From Desulfobacteraceae bacterium (lineage in GTDB: Bacteria; Desulfobacterota; Desulfobacteria; Desulfobacterales; Desulfobacteraceae), in the NCBI GenBank assembly GCA_024225635.1, contig JAAEMK010000744.1:16310-80309 (forward strand): 64,000 nt of DNA. Reading direction: 5' to 3'. How positions within the stretch are numbered: position 1 is the first letter of the stretch; the number at the start of each line of letters is the position of its first letter. The translations under genes were made by a program, and so were the position numbers. The notes below the pieces were generated by a model. That model saw only the letters and a program-made list of their open reading frames with translations. It did no database searches and had not been told where the DNA came from. Positions 7,527-16,948 of the stretch are shown in pieces.

Positions 7527-9323
7527 ATGGATGATACCTTTCTCAACTATTACGAACAGGAGCTCAGCTATCTGCGGCAGATGGGAGCGGAATTTGCCGC
7601 AAAGCATCCCAAGATCGCAAGCCGGCTTCTCCTTGAACCCGACGCCTCCACCGATCCCCATACCGAACGCCTCATGGAAGCCTTTGCCTTTATCAGCGGC
7701 CGGATTCACAAAAAGATAGACGATGACTTCCCCGAGATCACGGAATCGCTCTTCAACATCATCTATCCCCATTACAACAACCCCATTCCCTCCATGACCA
7801 TTGCCCGGTTTGACCCCCTGGCCCAGAACATCCCGGAATCGGGCTATTCCATCGGCCGGGGGGCAAAACTGTTCTCAAACCCGGTAAACGGCACCCCCTG
7901 CCAGTTTGTCACAAGCCAGGACGTGACACTCTGGCCCGTGGAGGTGGTCGACGCAACCATCAAGGAACCCTCGACCATGGTCCCGGGTGCCCACCAGGTG
8001 CTCAGCCTTCACCTGAAGACCTTCGGAGATATCCCGGTTGCCGCACTTGAATGGTCGAACCTGCGCCTTTTCCTCAGCGGCCAGCACCAGCACGTGTTCC
8101 ACCTCCATGAGCTTCTTTTCAACCATGTGAGCCATGTGGAGTGCCGGCCATCCGGCGGCGGGAAACCGGCCGTCTCCCTTGGCAGGGACGCCATAGGCAC
8201 CGTGGGGTTTGAGGAAGAAGAGCGCCTGCTGCCCTTTACCAAGCGCTCCTTTCCCGGCTATCGCCTTTTGTTTGAATATTTCTGCTTCCCGGAAAAGTTC
8301 CTCTTTTTTGACCTCAAGGGCCTTGACCGGTTACGGGATAACTTTGCAGGCGCGGATCTCGAAATCCGGATCTACCTTGACCGGGCCGCCAAGAGCACCC
8401 TGGTGGTCAATGCCGGCACCTTCACCCTTAATGCCGCGCCCATCGTCAACCTCTTTTCCAAAACCGCCGAGCCCGTCCGGGTGGAGCAGCGCAAGACGGA
8501 ATACCAGGTGATCCCGGACATCCGCCGCCAGGAGGCCACCGAGGTGTACACCATCGACAGTGTGGCCGCCGCCTCCCAGACCACGGGAGACCCGGTGGAG
8601 TACCGGCCCTTCTACTCCATCCGCCACCACCTGGACCATGCCGCCGAAAACATCCGGCACGCATTCTGGCACTTCCAGCGGCGGGCATCGGGAAGACGGG
8701 CGGACAGGGGCACCGAGGTGTTTCTTTCGTTCTCGGATCTCAATCTCACCCCCCGGGACCCGGGCTGCGACATCCTCACCGTCCACACCACCTGCACCAA
8801 CCGGGATCTTGCCCAACGGCTTCCCATGGGGGATGCCGAGGGAGACTTCACCCTGGAAACCGCGGCCCCCGTCGAAAGGATCACGGGCATGATGAAGCCC
8901 ACCCCCACCCGGCGGCCCTTCCTGGGGGGCGCTCTCCAGTGGCGGCTCATCTCCCACCTCTCCCTCAACTACATATCCCTGGTCGAGGAGGGGGAGCAGG
9001 CCCTGCGGGAGATACTCATGCTCTACGACTTTGACAACTCCCCGGCCACAAAACAGCAGATCAGCGGCATTGTCCGGGTCGAATCCGTCCATGTGACCCG
9101 CCGCATCCACGACTCCTTCTGCCGGGGGGTCCAGGTGACCATCACCCTGGATGAGAACAAATTTGTGGGGGCGGGACTCTATCTGTTCAGTTCGGTCCTG
9201 GAACGGTTCCTGGCCCAGTATGTATCGGTGAATTCATTTTCCCAGCTGATGGTGAAAACCCTTCAACAAAAAGAGACCCTTAAGGTATGGCCACCAAGGA
9301 GCGGAAACCGGATACTGCTCTGA
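7527..9323 (+). CDS. tssF: TssF, T6SS baseplate protein
   Basis: A 598-aa TssF/VasA/ImpG protein. It opens with the family signature of an N-terminal YYEQELSYLRQMGAEFA followed by HPKIASRL (residues 8-34). The conserved central and C-terminal blocks (for example GNRLFS-like regions and the late RFLAQYVSVNSFSQL) are present. Two copies of TssF and one TssG form the core of each baseplate wedge. Length and domain order are complete, and the 3' end overlaps tssG by 37 nt. Confidence 0.94.
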   Translation: MDDTFLNYYEQELSYLRQMGAEFAAKHPKIASRLLLEPDASTDPHTERLMEAFAFISGRIHKKIDDDFPEITESLFNIIYPHYNNPIPSMTIARFDPLAQNIPESGYSIGRGAKLFSNPVNGTPCQFVTSQDVTLWPVEVVDATIKEPSTMVPGAHQVLSLHLKTFGDIPVAALEWSNLRLFLSGQHQHVFHLHELLFNHVSHVECRPSGGGKPAVSLGRDAIGTVGFEEEERLLPFTKRSFPGYRLLFEYFCFPEKFLFFDLKGLDRLRDNFAGADLEIRIYLDRAAKSTLVVNAGTFTLNAAPIVNLFSKTAEPVRVEQRKTEYQVIPDIRRQEATEVYTIDSVAAASQTTGDPVEYRPFYSIRHHLDHAAENIRHAFWHFQRRASGRRADRGTEVFLSFSDLNLTPRDPGCDILTVHTTCTNRDLAQRLPMGDAEGDFTLETAAPVERITGMMKPTPTRRPFLGGALQWRLISHLSLNYISLVEEGEQALREILMLYDFDNSPATKQQISGIVRVESVHVTRRIHDSFCRGVQVTITLDENKFVGAGLYLFSSVLERFLAQYVSVNSFSQLMVKTLQQKETLKVWPPRSGNRILL

Positions 9324-10333
9324 TCGAGCAGCTGCACGAAAAATTTTACGAGTTCTCCTTTTTCAGGGCCGTCACCCTTTTGGAGAACTTTGCCCGGGAT
9401 AAGAAGCCCCTGGGAGAAACCCTGGTACCGGGGGAGGAAGCGGTCCGCTTTTCCGTGGACCCGGGATTTTCCTTTCCCCCCAGCGAAATATCCGGGCTTG
9501 AGCAGCAAAAGGATAACCAGGCGCTGATCATGAAGGTCGCCTTCATGGGACTGATCGGGCCGTCCGGGGTCCTGCCCCAGTGGTACAACGAGCTTGCCCT
9601 GGAGCGGCGTAGAAAAAAAGACCACACCCTGACAGCCTTCCTTGACATGTTCCACCACAGGCTGATCTCCCTTTTTTACCTTGCCTGGAAAAAGCACCGG
9701 TTTCCGGAAAGCTACCGCCCGGGAGCGGAAGACCGCCTCTCCCGGTACCTGCTGAGCCTTGCGGGACTCGGCACCCCCGGCATGGTCGGCATGCTGGGAC
9801 TTCCACGGGAATCCCTGAGCTTCTACTCAGGCCTTCTTTCACGGCAGGTGGCATCGGCCGTCAGCATCGAAGCCGCCCTGGAGTACTTTTCCGGGGCCAG
9901 GACCACCGTGGATCAGTTTGTGGAACGCTCCGTGCCCCTGGCCGAGGAGGACCGCACAAGCCTTGGCTCGGCCAACGCGCGCCTTGGCATGGATACCGTA
10001 TGCGGACAGGAGATCAGGGAGTGCCAGACCAAATTCCGGGTCAACCTCGGGCCCGTGGACCTAAAAAAGTATATGCGGCTGACACCGCCGGGGGATCTGC
10101 TCCTGCCCGTATTCTCCCTTGTGCGGTACATGGTCGGCATCGAGTATGAATTTGAACTGAGAATCATTCTAAAGAAAGAGGAGGTTCCTTTGGGAATCCT
10201 CGGCGGAGAGGGAGAGAACCGGCCCCTCCTGGGATGGTCCACCTGGATCGCATCCCCGGAATTCGACTACCCGGAACACCAGCAGATGACCTTCCAGGAG
10301 ACAGACCTCAAGCAGGCAAAACAAAAGACCTAA
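9287..10333 (+). CDS. tssG: TssG, T6SS baseplate protein
   Basis: A 348-aa TssG/VasB/ImpH protein. Recognisable stretches are FYEFSFFRAVTLLE (about 20-33), the FMGLIGPSGVLPQWYNE motif (about 86-102) that defines the family, and a DMFHHRLISLFYLAWKK segment (about 119-135). It is the partner of TssF in the baseplate wedge. The ATG at 9287 lies inside the tssF 3' end, so translation is coupled; clpV follows after 20 nt. Confidence 0.94.
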   Translation: MATKERKPDTALIEQLHEKFYEFSFFRAVTLLENFARDKKPLGETLVPGEEAVRFSVDPGFSFPPSEISGLEQQKDNQALIMKVAFMGLIGPSGVLPQWYNELALERRRKKDHTLTAFLDMFHHRLISLFYLAWKKHRFPESYRPGAEDRLSRYLLSLAGLGTPGMVGMLGLPRESLSFYSGLLSRQVASAVSIEAALEYFSGARTTVDQFVERSVPLAEEDRTSLGSANARLGMDTVCGQEIRECQTKFRVNLGPVDLKKYMRLTPPGDLLLPVFSLVRYMVGIEYEFELRIILKKEEVPLGILGGEGENRPLLGWSTWIASPEFDYPEHQQMTFQETDLKQAKQKT

Positions 10334-10353
10334 ACCATTGAAAAGGAGTCAAC

Positions 10354-13008
10354 ATGGCTGCATCAAACCTTAAGTCCCTGATCGGAAAGTTAAACTCTGC
10401 CTGCCGCAAAAGTCTGGAATCCGCAGCAGGTCTCTGCCTGTCCCACACCCACTACGATGTGGAGCTCGAGCACTTTTTCATAAAACTCCTGGATATTGAA
10501 AACTGCGATTTCCACAAGATCGCACGCTATTTTGAGATCAACGAGTCCCACCTAATCAATGACCTGACCGGGGTCATCGAGCAGTTCAAGACCGGCAATG
10601 CCAGGACTCCAGCCCTCTCTCCCAGGATTCCCCGGATGATAAAAGCCGCCTGGCTGGTGTCCTCCATCGATTTCCATGCCCCGGCCATCCGGTCCGGCCA
10701 CATCCTCATCGCCCTGCTGTCCGATCCCGATACGGCAAGATCCCTTACGTCCGCCTCCCCCCTGTTCAAAAAGATCTCCATCGACACCCTTACGGAATCC
10801 TTCAAGGACCTTACAGCCGGGTCGGCTGAGGAGAGCGAGGAGATGGCCAAAACCGCCGACCTGCCCCCGGGCGCTCCCAGGCCCGCCGTCCCGGGAAAGG
10901 CCCAGGCCCTGGCGCAATATACGATCAACCTCACGGAAAAAGCCAAACAAGGCGAAATCGATCCTGTCCTGGCCCGGGATTTCGAAATCCGCCAGATGGT
11001 GGACATCCTCATCCGCCGCCGCCAGAACAACCCCATCCTCACGGGAGAAGCCGGGGTCGGCAAGACTGCGGTGGTGGAAGGATTCGCCCTGAGAATTGCC
11101 GAGGGAGACGTGCCCCCGGTGCTGAGGAACGCCGCCATCCACACCCTGGATCTCGGCCTGCTCCAGGCAGGCGCGGGCATCAAGGGAGAGTTTGAAGACC
11201 GCCTCAAACAGGTGATCAACGAGGTAAAGGCCTCCCCGACTCCCATCATTCTCTTTATCGACGAAGCCCACACCCTCATCGGCGCTGGCGGCGCGGCAGG
11301 CTCGGGTGACGCCGCTAACCTCTTGAAACCGGCCCTGGCCAGGGGGGAGCTTCGCACCATCGCCGCCACCACCTGGGCCGAGTACAAGAAATACTTTGAA
11401 AAGGACGCGGCCATGGCCAGGCGCTTCCAGGTAGTAAAGATCGACGAGCCGGACGAGATGAAAGCCCTGGTGATGATGCGGGCGATCGCCCCCTTCCTCG
11501 AGGCCCACCACAAAGTGATGATCACCGATGAAGCCTTGGCGGACACGGTCCATCTCTCCAGCCGCTACATCTCGGGCCGCCAGCTCCCGGACAAGGCGGT
11601 AAGCGTGCTTGACACGGCCTGCGCCAGGGTTGCTCTCGGCCTGACCACAAGCCCCCCTGCCGTGGAAGACGCCACACGGCAGATCGAACAGATCGAAAGG
11701 GAAGAAAAAATCCTCGAAAAGGAAAGCGCCGTCGGCAAGGACCACGCAGACCGATTAAACCAACTCTCCCTTGAAAAGGAAACCAAACAGAAGGAACTGG
11801 ACAGGCTCACCAAACAGTGGGAAAGCGAAATGGAGGTGGCCACCAAACTCCGGGAACTCTACACCGGCATCCAGGAACTTCACATCAAGGAAAAGGAGGA
11901 GGAGGAAACCGGCGACGATCTCCAGGCCATGCAGGCGGAACTCAAAGAGCTCGAGGCCGAACTCAAGGAAAGGCAGGGCGATGATCCGCTGATCCAGCTC
12001 ACCGTGGATTCCAACACCGTGAGTGCCGTGATCTCCGGGTGGACCGGCATCCCCACCGGCAAGATGCTCTCCGACGAAATCGACACGGTCCTTAACCTAA
12101 GCGACAGGCTCAAGGAAAGGATCATCGGCCAGGACCACGGCCTGGACGCCATCGAACAGGTGATCCAGACCGCCCATGCAGGGATCGAGGACCCGTCCAA
12201 GCCCACCGGCGTATTCATGCTGGTCGGCCCGAGCGGGGTCGGCAAGACAGAAACCGCCCTGGCCCTGTCGGAACTCCTCTACGGCGGCGAGCAGAACATG
12301 GTCACCATCAACATGTCCGAGTACCAGGAGGCCCACACGGTCTCCAGCCTCAAGGGCTCCCCCCCGGGCTATGTGGGCTACGGCGAGGGCGGCGTGCTCA
12401 CGGAAGCGGTCAGAAGAAGGCCCTACAGTGTCGTGCTCCTTGACGAAATCGAAAAGGCCCACACCGACGTGACCGAACTCTTCTACCAGGTCTTTGACAA
12501 GGGCATGATGGAGGACGGAGAGGGAAGGCAGATAGATTTCAAGAACAACCTGATCATCCTCACCTCCAATCTCGGCACCGACACCATCATGAAGGTGTGC
12601 GCGGACGAAGAAACCATGCCCGACCCGCCCGCCCTCACCGAAATGCTCCGCCCGGAACTCCAGAACCATTTCAAACCGGCGTTCTTAGGCAGATTAAAGG
12701 TGGTGCCCTACTTCCCCATCACCGACGACAACATGAAACTCATCATCAGACTGAAACTGAACCGCATTGTAAAACGCATGCAGGAAAACAAGAACATCAC
12801 CTTTACCTACGATGATGAGATAGTGGACTCCATTGCCAGCCGCTGCACCGAAGTCGATTCCGGCGCAAGGAATGTGGATCACATCCTCACCAACACACTC
12901 TTGCCGGAGATGAGCCGTGAGATGCTGACCCGGATGGCAAAGGGAGAACAGATGGACAAAATCAAGGTCGAGCTGGACGGGGAAGGATTCAAATTCAATA
13001 TAGATTAA
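10354..13008 (+). CDS. clpV: ClpV (TssH), AAA+ ATPase that recycles the contracted sheath
   Basis: An 884-aa Clp/Hsp100 protein with two AAA+ modules. Walker A motifs are GEAGVGKT at residues 231-238 and GPSGVGKT at 625-632, with matching Walker B motifs (LFIDEAH; VVLLDEIEKAH). An N-terminal Clp-N-type helical domain (1 to ~160) and a coiled-coil middle domain (~445-550) complete the ClpV architecture. It unfolds TssC to recycle sheath subunits. A clear Shine-Dalgarno (AAAGGAG at 10340-10346) precedes the start. This is the last gene of the core operon, and a hairpin with a T-run lies about 200 bp downstream. Confidence 0.95.
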   Translation: MAASNLKSLIGKLNSACRKSLESAAGLCLSHTHYDVELEHFFIKLLDIENCDFHKIARYFEINESHLINDLTGVIEQFKTGNARTPALSPRIPRMIKAAWLVSSIDFHAPAIRSGHILIALLSDPDTARSLTSASPLFKKISIDTLTESFKDLTAGSAEESEEMAKTADLPPGAPRPAVPGKAQALAQYTINLTEKAKQGEIDPVLARDFEIRQMVDILIRRRQNNPILTGEAGVGKTAVVEGFALRIAEGDVPPVLRNAAIHTLDLGLLQAGAGIKGEFEDRLKQVINEVKASPTPIILFIDEAHTLIGAGGAAGSGDAANLLKPALARGELRTIAATTWAEYKKYFEKDAAMARRFQVVKIDEPDEMKALVMMRAIAPFLEAHHKVMITDEALADTVHLSSRYISGRQLPDKAVSVLDTACARVALGLTTSPPAVEDATRQIEQIEREEKILEKESAVGKDHADRLNQLSLEKETKQKELDRLTKQWESEMEVATKLRELYTGIQELHIKEKEEEETGDDLQAMQAELKELEAELKERQGDDPLIQLTVDSNTVSAVISGWTGIPTGKMLSDEIDTVLNLSDRLKERIIGQDHGLDAIEQVIQTAHAGIEDPSKPTGVFMLVGPSGVGKTETALALSELLYGGEQNMVTINMSEYQEAHTVSSLKGSPPGYVGYGEGGVLTEAVRRRPYSVVLLDEIEKAHTDVTELFYQVFDKGMMEDGEGRQIDFKNNLIILTSNLGTDTIMKVCADEETMPDPPALTEMLRPELQNHFKPAFLGRLKVVPYFPITDDNMKLIIRLKLNRIVKRMQENKNITFTYDDEIVDSIASRCTEVDSGARNVDHILTNTLLPEMSREMLTRMAKGEQMDKIKVELDGEGFKFNID

Positions 13009-13210
13009 CCTTATGCTCCGTAGATTCGAACATTTCAATCTATTGGAGTTATCCGGAAAAAAGAACAACATTACAAACGGTAATAATATACTGTTGAACA
13101 AAACCCTTCAGGTGAACGAGAGAGGGAAAAGTTACTTTACACCAAAGGGAGATTTCGTACTAGGGCGAAACCGAAAACCGGCTGCATCCAACGAATAGGT
13201 TGAAGCCAGG

Positions 13211-13237
13211 CATCTGCCCTCTGACTCAGATGTTTTT
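13211..13237 (+). terminator. Probable Rho-independent terminator of the T6SS core operon
   Basis: CATCTG (13211-13216) and CAGATG (13227-13232) form a 6-bp stem with a 10-nt loop, followed directly by five T residues. It lies about 200 bp after clpV and before the next gene. The rest of the 13009-13271 gap shows no convincing gene; a 61-codon frame at 13013-13198 has no ribosome-binding site and no recognisable protein. Confidence 0.5.
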
Positions 13238-13271
13238 CTGAAGAAAAAGAAATAATCAGGAGAGGACCATC

Positions 13272-14255
13272 ATGGAAGAAGAAAAAAAAATCATTAAGGA
13301 GTATGGTCAAATTGAGCCGTCGATTGATTCAAATTTTGAGAAAATCAAAAATGCTGTTGAATCCAAAAAGATTCTTAATGAATTAAAATATTCAGGTTTC
13401 ACAAGAGCGTTGACGGCAATAACCGCCGTAGGAACCGTTGTTGTGCTAATCTGGCAAGTCATCGTAGCCAAGGAGAATAGCAAAAGCGCTTTAGAAGAAA
13501 GCAAAAACGCCAGAAAAGCAGAATACATAGAATATCTGGACAGAACGGTTGAAAAAGAGTGGGAAAAGAAAAATACATACCAAGCGAAAAATGAAGGATT
13601 AGAACAAAAATACTCCCGATTGTCAGATCTCATAGGCGGTCTCTCCGCCGAAAAGAACAAACTCGAAATCCAAATTTCAACATTACACACAACTCAGAAG
13701 GAATTTGAGGACAACATAGCCGTCCTGAAAACCAAGCTTGTCAATCAATCTGTTGAAGTAAAAAAAGCTAAATCAAAAGAGATTCGACATGAAATAGAAA
13801 AGATAGAGAAGATTTACAGAGCGTTAATAAGCGGAAAAAATTCCGAAATCCAGAAACTAAAACAGCACCTTAAAGCACTTGAGATAGTTATAAAAATAAA
13901 AGAAGACGAGTCAAAATCATTACTATCAAAACAAGATTTTTTTGAAAAATATGAAGTTGTGGAAACAGGAAAATTGGTACCTCGAGGAACATCGTTACAA
14001 TTAGGTGAATATAAAATAACTTTTACAAATATCGGAAACCGACAAAAAAATATCGATTTGCACATCACTAACAACAACAGAACAAAACATGACCTTTTCG
14101 AAAATCTGATATTGGGAAAATCATATTCGCTCCAATTTGATGGCAAACTATTTTTTGTCGATGTTCAAGGTTCAGTTCAGGCTGAAAAAAAAGAAAATGA
14201 AGGAGGGCAGTTTCGGATTGGCTTTCTTAATAAGCCCTATATTAGATATCGGTAA
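13272..14255 (+). CDS. Uncharacterised single-pass membrane protein with long coiled coil
   Basis: A 327-aa protein, not recognised as a named family. Visible parts are a short cytoplasmic N-terminus, one hydrophobic segment (about residues 46-65, TAITAVGTVVVLIWQVIVA), a long charged heptad-like coiled coil (about 68-225, rich in K and E) and a small beta-rich C-terminal domain (about 230-327). A Shine-Dalgarno AGGAGAGGA precedes the ATG. Base composition is clearly more AT-rich than the preceding T6SS genes, suggesting acquisition. Its role is unknown; membrane placement and position just after clpV make a link to T6SS possible but unproven. Confidence 0.7.
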   Translation: MEEEKKIIKEYGQIEPSIDSNFEKIKNAVESKKILNELKYSGFTRALTAITAVGTVVVLIWQVIVAKENSKSALEESKNARKAEYIEYLDRTVEKEWEKKNTYQAKNEGLEQKYSRLSDLIGGLSAEKNKLEIQISTLHTTQKEFEDNIAVLKTKLVNQSVEVKKAKSKEIRHEIEKIEKIYRALISGKNSEIQKLKQHLKALEIVIKIKEDESKSLLSKQDFFEKYEVVETGKLVPRGTSLQLGEYKITFTNIGNRQKNIDLHITNNNRTKHDLFENLILGKSYSLQFDGKLFFVDVQGSVQAEKKENEGGQFRIGFLNKPYIRYR

Positions 14256-14459
14256 ATTTAAACATTTGACTTTTTTTAGAAATCTTATAAAGTCATTTGA
14301 AAGGTTGTAGACTATACTTATGTTCTTGTTGTCTTTCAATTGATGCCCCAAGTCCCAAATTCGAAATAGAAAGACAGCGTACTTAAGTCCAACAAGTAAA
14401 ATACTGACGGATAAACCGCAGATTTCAACAATTAAAGCGTTATAAGTAAATGAAAGAAA
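14256..14459. other. AT-rich intergenic stretch
   Basis: No gene, RNA or clear hairpin is seen here. The sequence is AT-rich like its flanks and separates two unrelated accessory genes. Confidence 0.5.
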
Positions 14460-14870
14460 ATGAATTATGAACAGATGACCGCACCTTGCGGGTTGGATTG
14501 TTTTAATTGCATTGTATATTTGGCGAATGAGAATCAGAAAATGCGATCCATGGTTTCACAACACCTTGGTGTTCCTATGGAACAAGCTGTTTGCAAAGGA
14601 TGTCGAAATGAGGATGAAAAATGTGCTGTTATACCTATGGAATGTAATGTTTATCCATGTACAAAAAAGAAAGGGATTAAATTTTTCTATGATTGCTCAG
14701 ATTTCCCTTGCGATCACCTTCATCCATATGCTGACCAAGCCACCAACTTGCCTCATAATACAAAAATTTTCAATTTATGCTTAATAAAAAAATTGGGGCT
14801 GGAAACATGGGCAAAAGATAAGGCAAAGAGCGTTAAAGATGTACATTTTTCAGGCAAATGGAAGCTATAA
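14460..14870 (+). CDS. DUF3795-type cysteine-rich protein
   Basis: A 136-aa protein with the DUF3795 layout: N-terminal APCGLDCFNC (about 8-17), a central VCKGCRNEDEKCAV block and PCTKKKG then DFPCDHLHP, giving around ten Cys that could bind zinc or a cluster. The family is small, widespread in anaerobes and functionally undefined. The ATG at 14460 has only a weak purine-rich upstream element (GAAAGAAAA). It stands alone, with no operon partner and no evident tie to T6SS. Confidence 0.75.
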   Translation: MNYEQMTAPCGLDCFNCIVYLANENQKMRSMVSQHLGVPMEQAVCKGCRNEDEKCAVIPMECNVYPCTKKKGIKFFYDCSDFPCDHLHPYADQATNLPHNTKIFNLCLIKKLGLETWAKDKAKSVKDVHFSGKWKL

Positions 14871-14955
14871 CTAAAAGTATAACAATGGAATAAACCGGAT
14901 TGGGACACGGATCATAGATTTATAAATCTACTATTTTTTCAAAAGGAGTTCAGCT

Positions 14956-15441
14956 ATGTCAGCGAGACTACCAAACACTACTACAGTATCTTTTACGATG
15001 CATTCTGAAGGAACAGGCGTTTGTCAGGATATTAAACTTGAAGGCTCTGCCCATGTTATTCATGTTGATGCCGCTCCGGCTTTCGGTGGAAAGGATAGAC
15101 ACCCGAGCCCTTTGGCCTATGGACTTGGTGCTTTACTTTCTTGCTCCCAGGTAACGGCCCAGCAAGTGGCAAAGGACTTAGGCATTGAGTTACGCAGTTT
15201 CGAGTTTGACCTGACGGCTGATCTTGATACGGCCATTTTGGTTGGCGGTGCAATGGAGGGTAACCCTAACTTCCAGAATGTTGGAATCAATGCCATTGTA
15301 GATACAGATGCCCCAGATGATGTCTTCAGTAAATTTTACTTGGAAACCGAACGGCGATGCCCCATGACCCAGCTTTTTTCCAGAAGCGGTGCATCAATCA
15401 AATATCGCTGGTCCAAGCGTGCTGATAATGCATTGACTTAA
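14956..15441 (+). CDS. OsmC-family protein
   Basis: A 161-aa OsmC/Ohr-fold protein. The two conserved redox cysteines are visible: LLSCSQVTAQQVAKDLG (Cys near residue 56) and ERRCPMTQLF (Cys near 137), with the typical PSPLAYGLGALLSC lead-in. OsmC/Ohr proteins reduce organic hydroperoxides; many members like this have an undefined substrate. A good Shine-Dalgarno (AAAAGGAG at 14940-14947) fixes the start. It is monocistronic by position. Confidence 0.82.
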   Translation: MSARLPNTTTVSFTMHSEGTGVCQDIKLEGSAHVIHVDAAPAFGGKDRHPSPLAYGLGALLSCSQVTAQQVAKDLGIELRSFEFDLTADLDTAILVGGAMEGNPNFQNVGINAIVDTDAPDDVFSKFYLETERRCPMTQLFSRSGASIKYRWSKRADNALT

Positions 15442-15539
15442 AATTACAAAGAAAATAGAACTTATAACAAATTTTCAAATATCTCTCAGTCAGATTTTTA
15501 AAAAGGGTCTGGGATAAATCATGAGGATGCAAATGGATA

Positions 15540-16300
15540 CGGGACATCCTTAACTTATTAGCTTGCGTTTTTGGATTTCCAACTATATCTAATGATTGGC
15601 CTCAGGCCTGGGCCAAAACGGCAAGAGGTATGGATAGAGTGTTCCGCAGTCGCTCTACGTAATCAATGATCCCTCCGGCGGATAGACAAACGCTAACCCA
15701 TCGGTGTGTTTTAAAGGTGGAACTTGGTAAGCCCGTATCCTTCCTTCCCTATGAAGGACAGCGAACCGCAAGGTTGGCCTATGGGGATGCGGGTAGAGGA
15801 ATACCGGAGAAAACGAAAGCTGATCTGTAATGAATCAGATACGGGTTCAAAATTTGCCCGAACGTGAAAACGTGCAGACTTCCGGCATGGTGTTGAATCA
15901 CGTAAAACGATTTGAATGGGATAACTGTACAGGTGTAGATAGATGATATCATTTTATGGTATTGACGGCCGTATGGGCTCAAAGACTATGTGGGATCTCA
16001 TTGACTGGGATAAGCATATACGAAGAGTATCCCGTAACATCCCAAAGGAAAACGGCAAGAAAAGGCCGTTGGGCATACCGGCCATGCACGACCGTGTGGA
16101 ACAGGCTCTTGATTTATTGGGACTTGATCCTGTTTCTAAAACCTTAAAAGGGACTCCCCAAGGCGGCATCATTTCACCAACACTTCCCAATATGGTACTT
16201 GATGGCATTCAAGGTCTCCTTGCCGACAACTTCAGAAAAGAGGAAAGGAGATCCCCGGTGGCTATTCAAGGTATGCATTCAGTCACGGGGTCCCGACACC
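15540..16300 (+). mobile_element. Truncated, degenerate group II intron (ribozyme 5' part plus reverse-transcriptase remnant)
   Basis: From about 15600 the sequence carries blocks typical of bacterial group II intron domains I-IV: GGAACTTGGTAAGCCCGTA at 15718-15736, AGCGAACCGCAAGG at 15761-15774, and the AACGTGAAAACGTGCAGACTTC region near 15861-15882. The intron-encoded protein follows as a shortened, frame-disrupted reverse transcriptase. No domain V/VI 3' end is visible; the element ends abruptly at about 16.29 kb where metalloprotease sequence starts. The exact 5' boundary cannot be fixed by eye. It is surely inactive. Confidence 0.75.
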
Positions 16301-16329
16301 TACCGTCAGACCAAGAAGGGAACTTTTGA
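15943..16329 (+). pseudogene. Group II intron reverse transcriptase/maturase remnant
   Basis: The frame encodes the RT signatures IPKENGKKRPLGIPAMHDRVEQAL (normally ahead of RT motif 2) and GTPQGGIISPTLPNMVLDG (RT motif 4/5 region). They are joined with the intervening ~100-140 residues missing, including the region between LLGLDPVS and the GTPQGG motif. The downstream YADD catalytic box, maturase domain X and HNH are also gone. Just upstream, an NCTGVDR peptide of the expected N-terminal part lies in another frame. Internal deletion, frameshift and 3' truncation show that it is dead. Confidence 0.8.
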
Positions 16330-16657
16330 GCCGGTGGGGATAATCTCGAATATAACTTACGATAAATGCTACGAATCGTCGATCAATGGAAGGGGAACCT
16401 TCTCAACTGTCTGTTGGCACCCCAATATCACCGAATATAGATCCGGGGGCAAGATTGAGCACAAGCCTTCTTTCATCACCCTGGGACACGAGCTGATCCA
16501 CGCCTATCACAACCTGTGTGGCACACGAAAACCGAAGTACTATGACGAGGAGGATGCCACCATTGGTGTGCGACAATACGTCAAGTCTGAAGGAGTAACC
16601 GAGAACAAACTGCGAGAAGAACACGGCATTGTACCCCGTGAGGGAAAGCCGAAGTGA
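16300..16657 (+). pseudogene. C-terminal part of an M91-like (NleD-type) zinc metalloprotease, probable effector remnant
   Basis: The frame encodes a metalloprotease core with LGHELIHAYHN (HELIH codons at 16487-16501), then DEEDATIGV and TENKLREEHGIVPREG, the block order of M91/NleD-type peptidases that occur as T6SS or type III effector domains. In-frame sequence upstream of about 16300 derives from the intron RT remnant, so the native N-terminus is absent. An in-frame ATG exists at 16199 but would produce a chimera. Zinc-binding residues are intact, so a short active domain cannot be excluded. Confidence 0.65.
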
Positions 16658-16948
16658 CGGGAGGCCGGCGGGAGATGGAATAGGTTCTTTAGTTTCCGAC
16701 ACGAGACCAAGTTTAAAAGATATGGAACAAAACAAACAATAAGACTTTGCTGTTGAAGCACTTTTAAGATCTCTAGCCGTATCTTTTCCGTTTACGGCTA
16801 ACCTGTCCTAATGTTTCAATGCTATAGACAAATATAGCAAAGACAGTTGGTTCAGAGTCTGGCGAAATGAAGAATTTTGAAATGATGCCATTGGGTTTAC
16901 TATCACTTGAGACATTTCATTTCAAAATAATAATGATAGGGAGTACTT
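16658..16948. other. Intergenic region with one small perfect hairpin
   Basis: No gene is visible. AGCCGTA at 16775-16781 and TACGGCT at 16793-16799 form a 7-bp perfect inverted repeat with an 11-nt loop; no T-run follows. The remainder is unremarkable AT-rich sequence. Confidence 0.45.

Noticed and set aside
13013-13198. 61-codon open frame just after clpV
   Set aside because: No ribosome-binding site, no recognisable family, and it stops just ahead of a terminator-like hairpin; most likely chance.
15943-16329. Idea of a retron or diversity-generating reverse transcriptase
   Set aside because: The motif wording (KRPLGIPAMHDR, GTPQGGIISP) and the upstream ribozyme-like blocks match group II intron proteins; no template repeat or msr/msd structure was seen.
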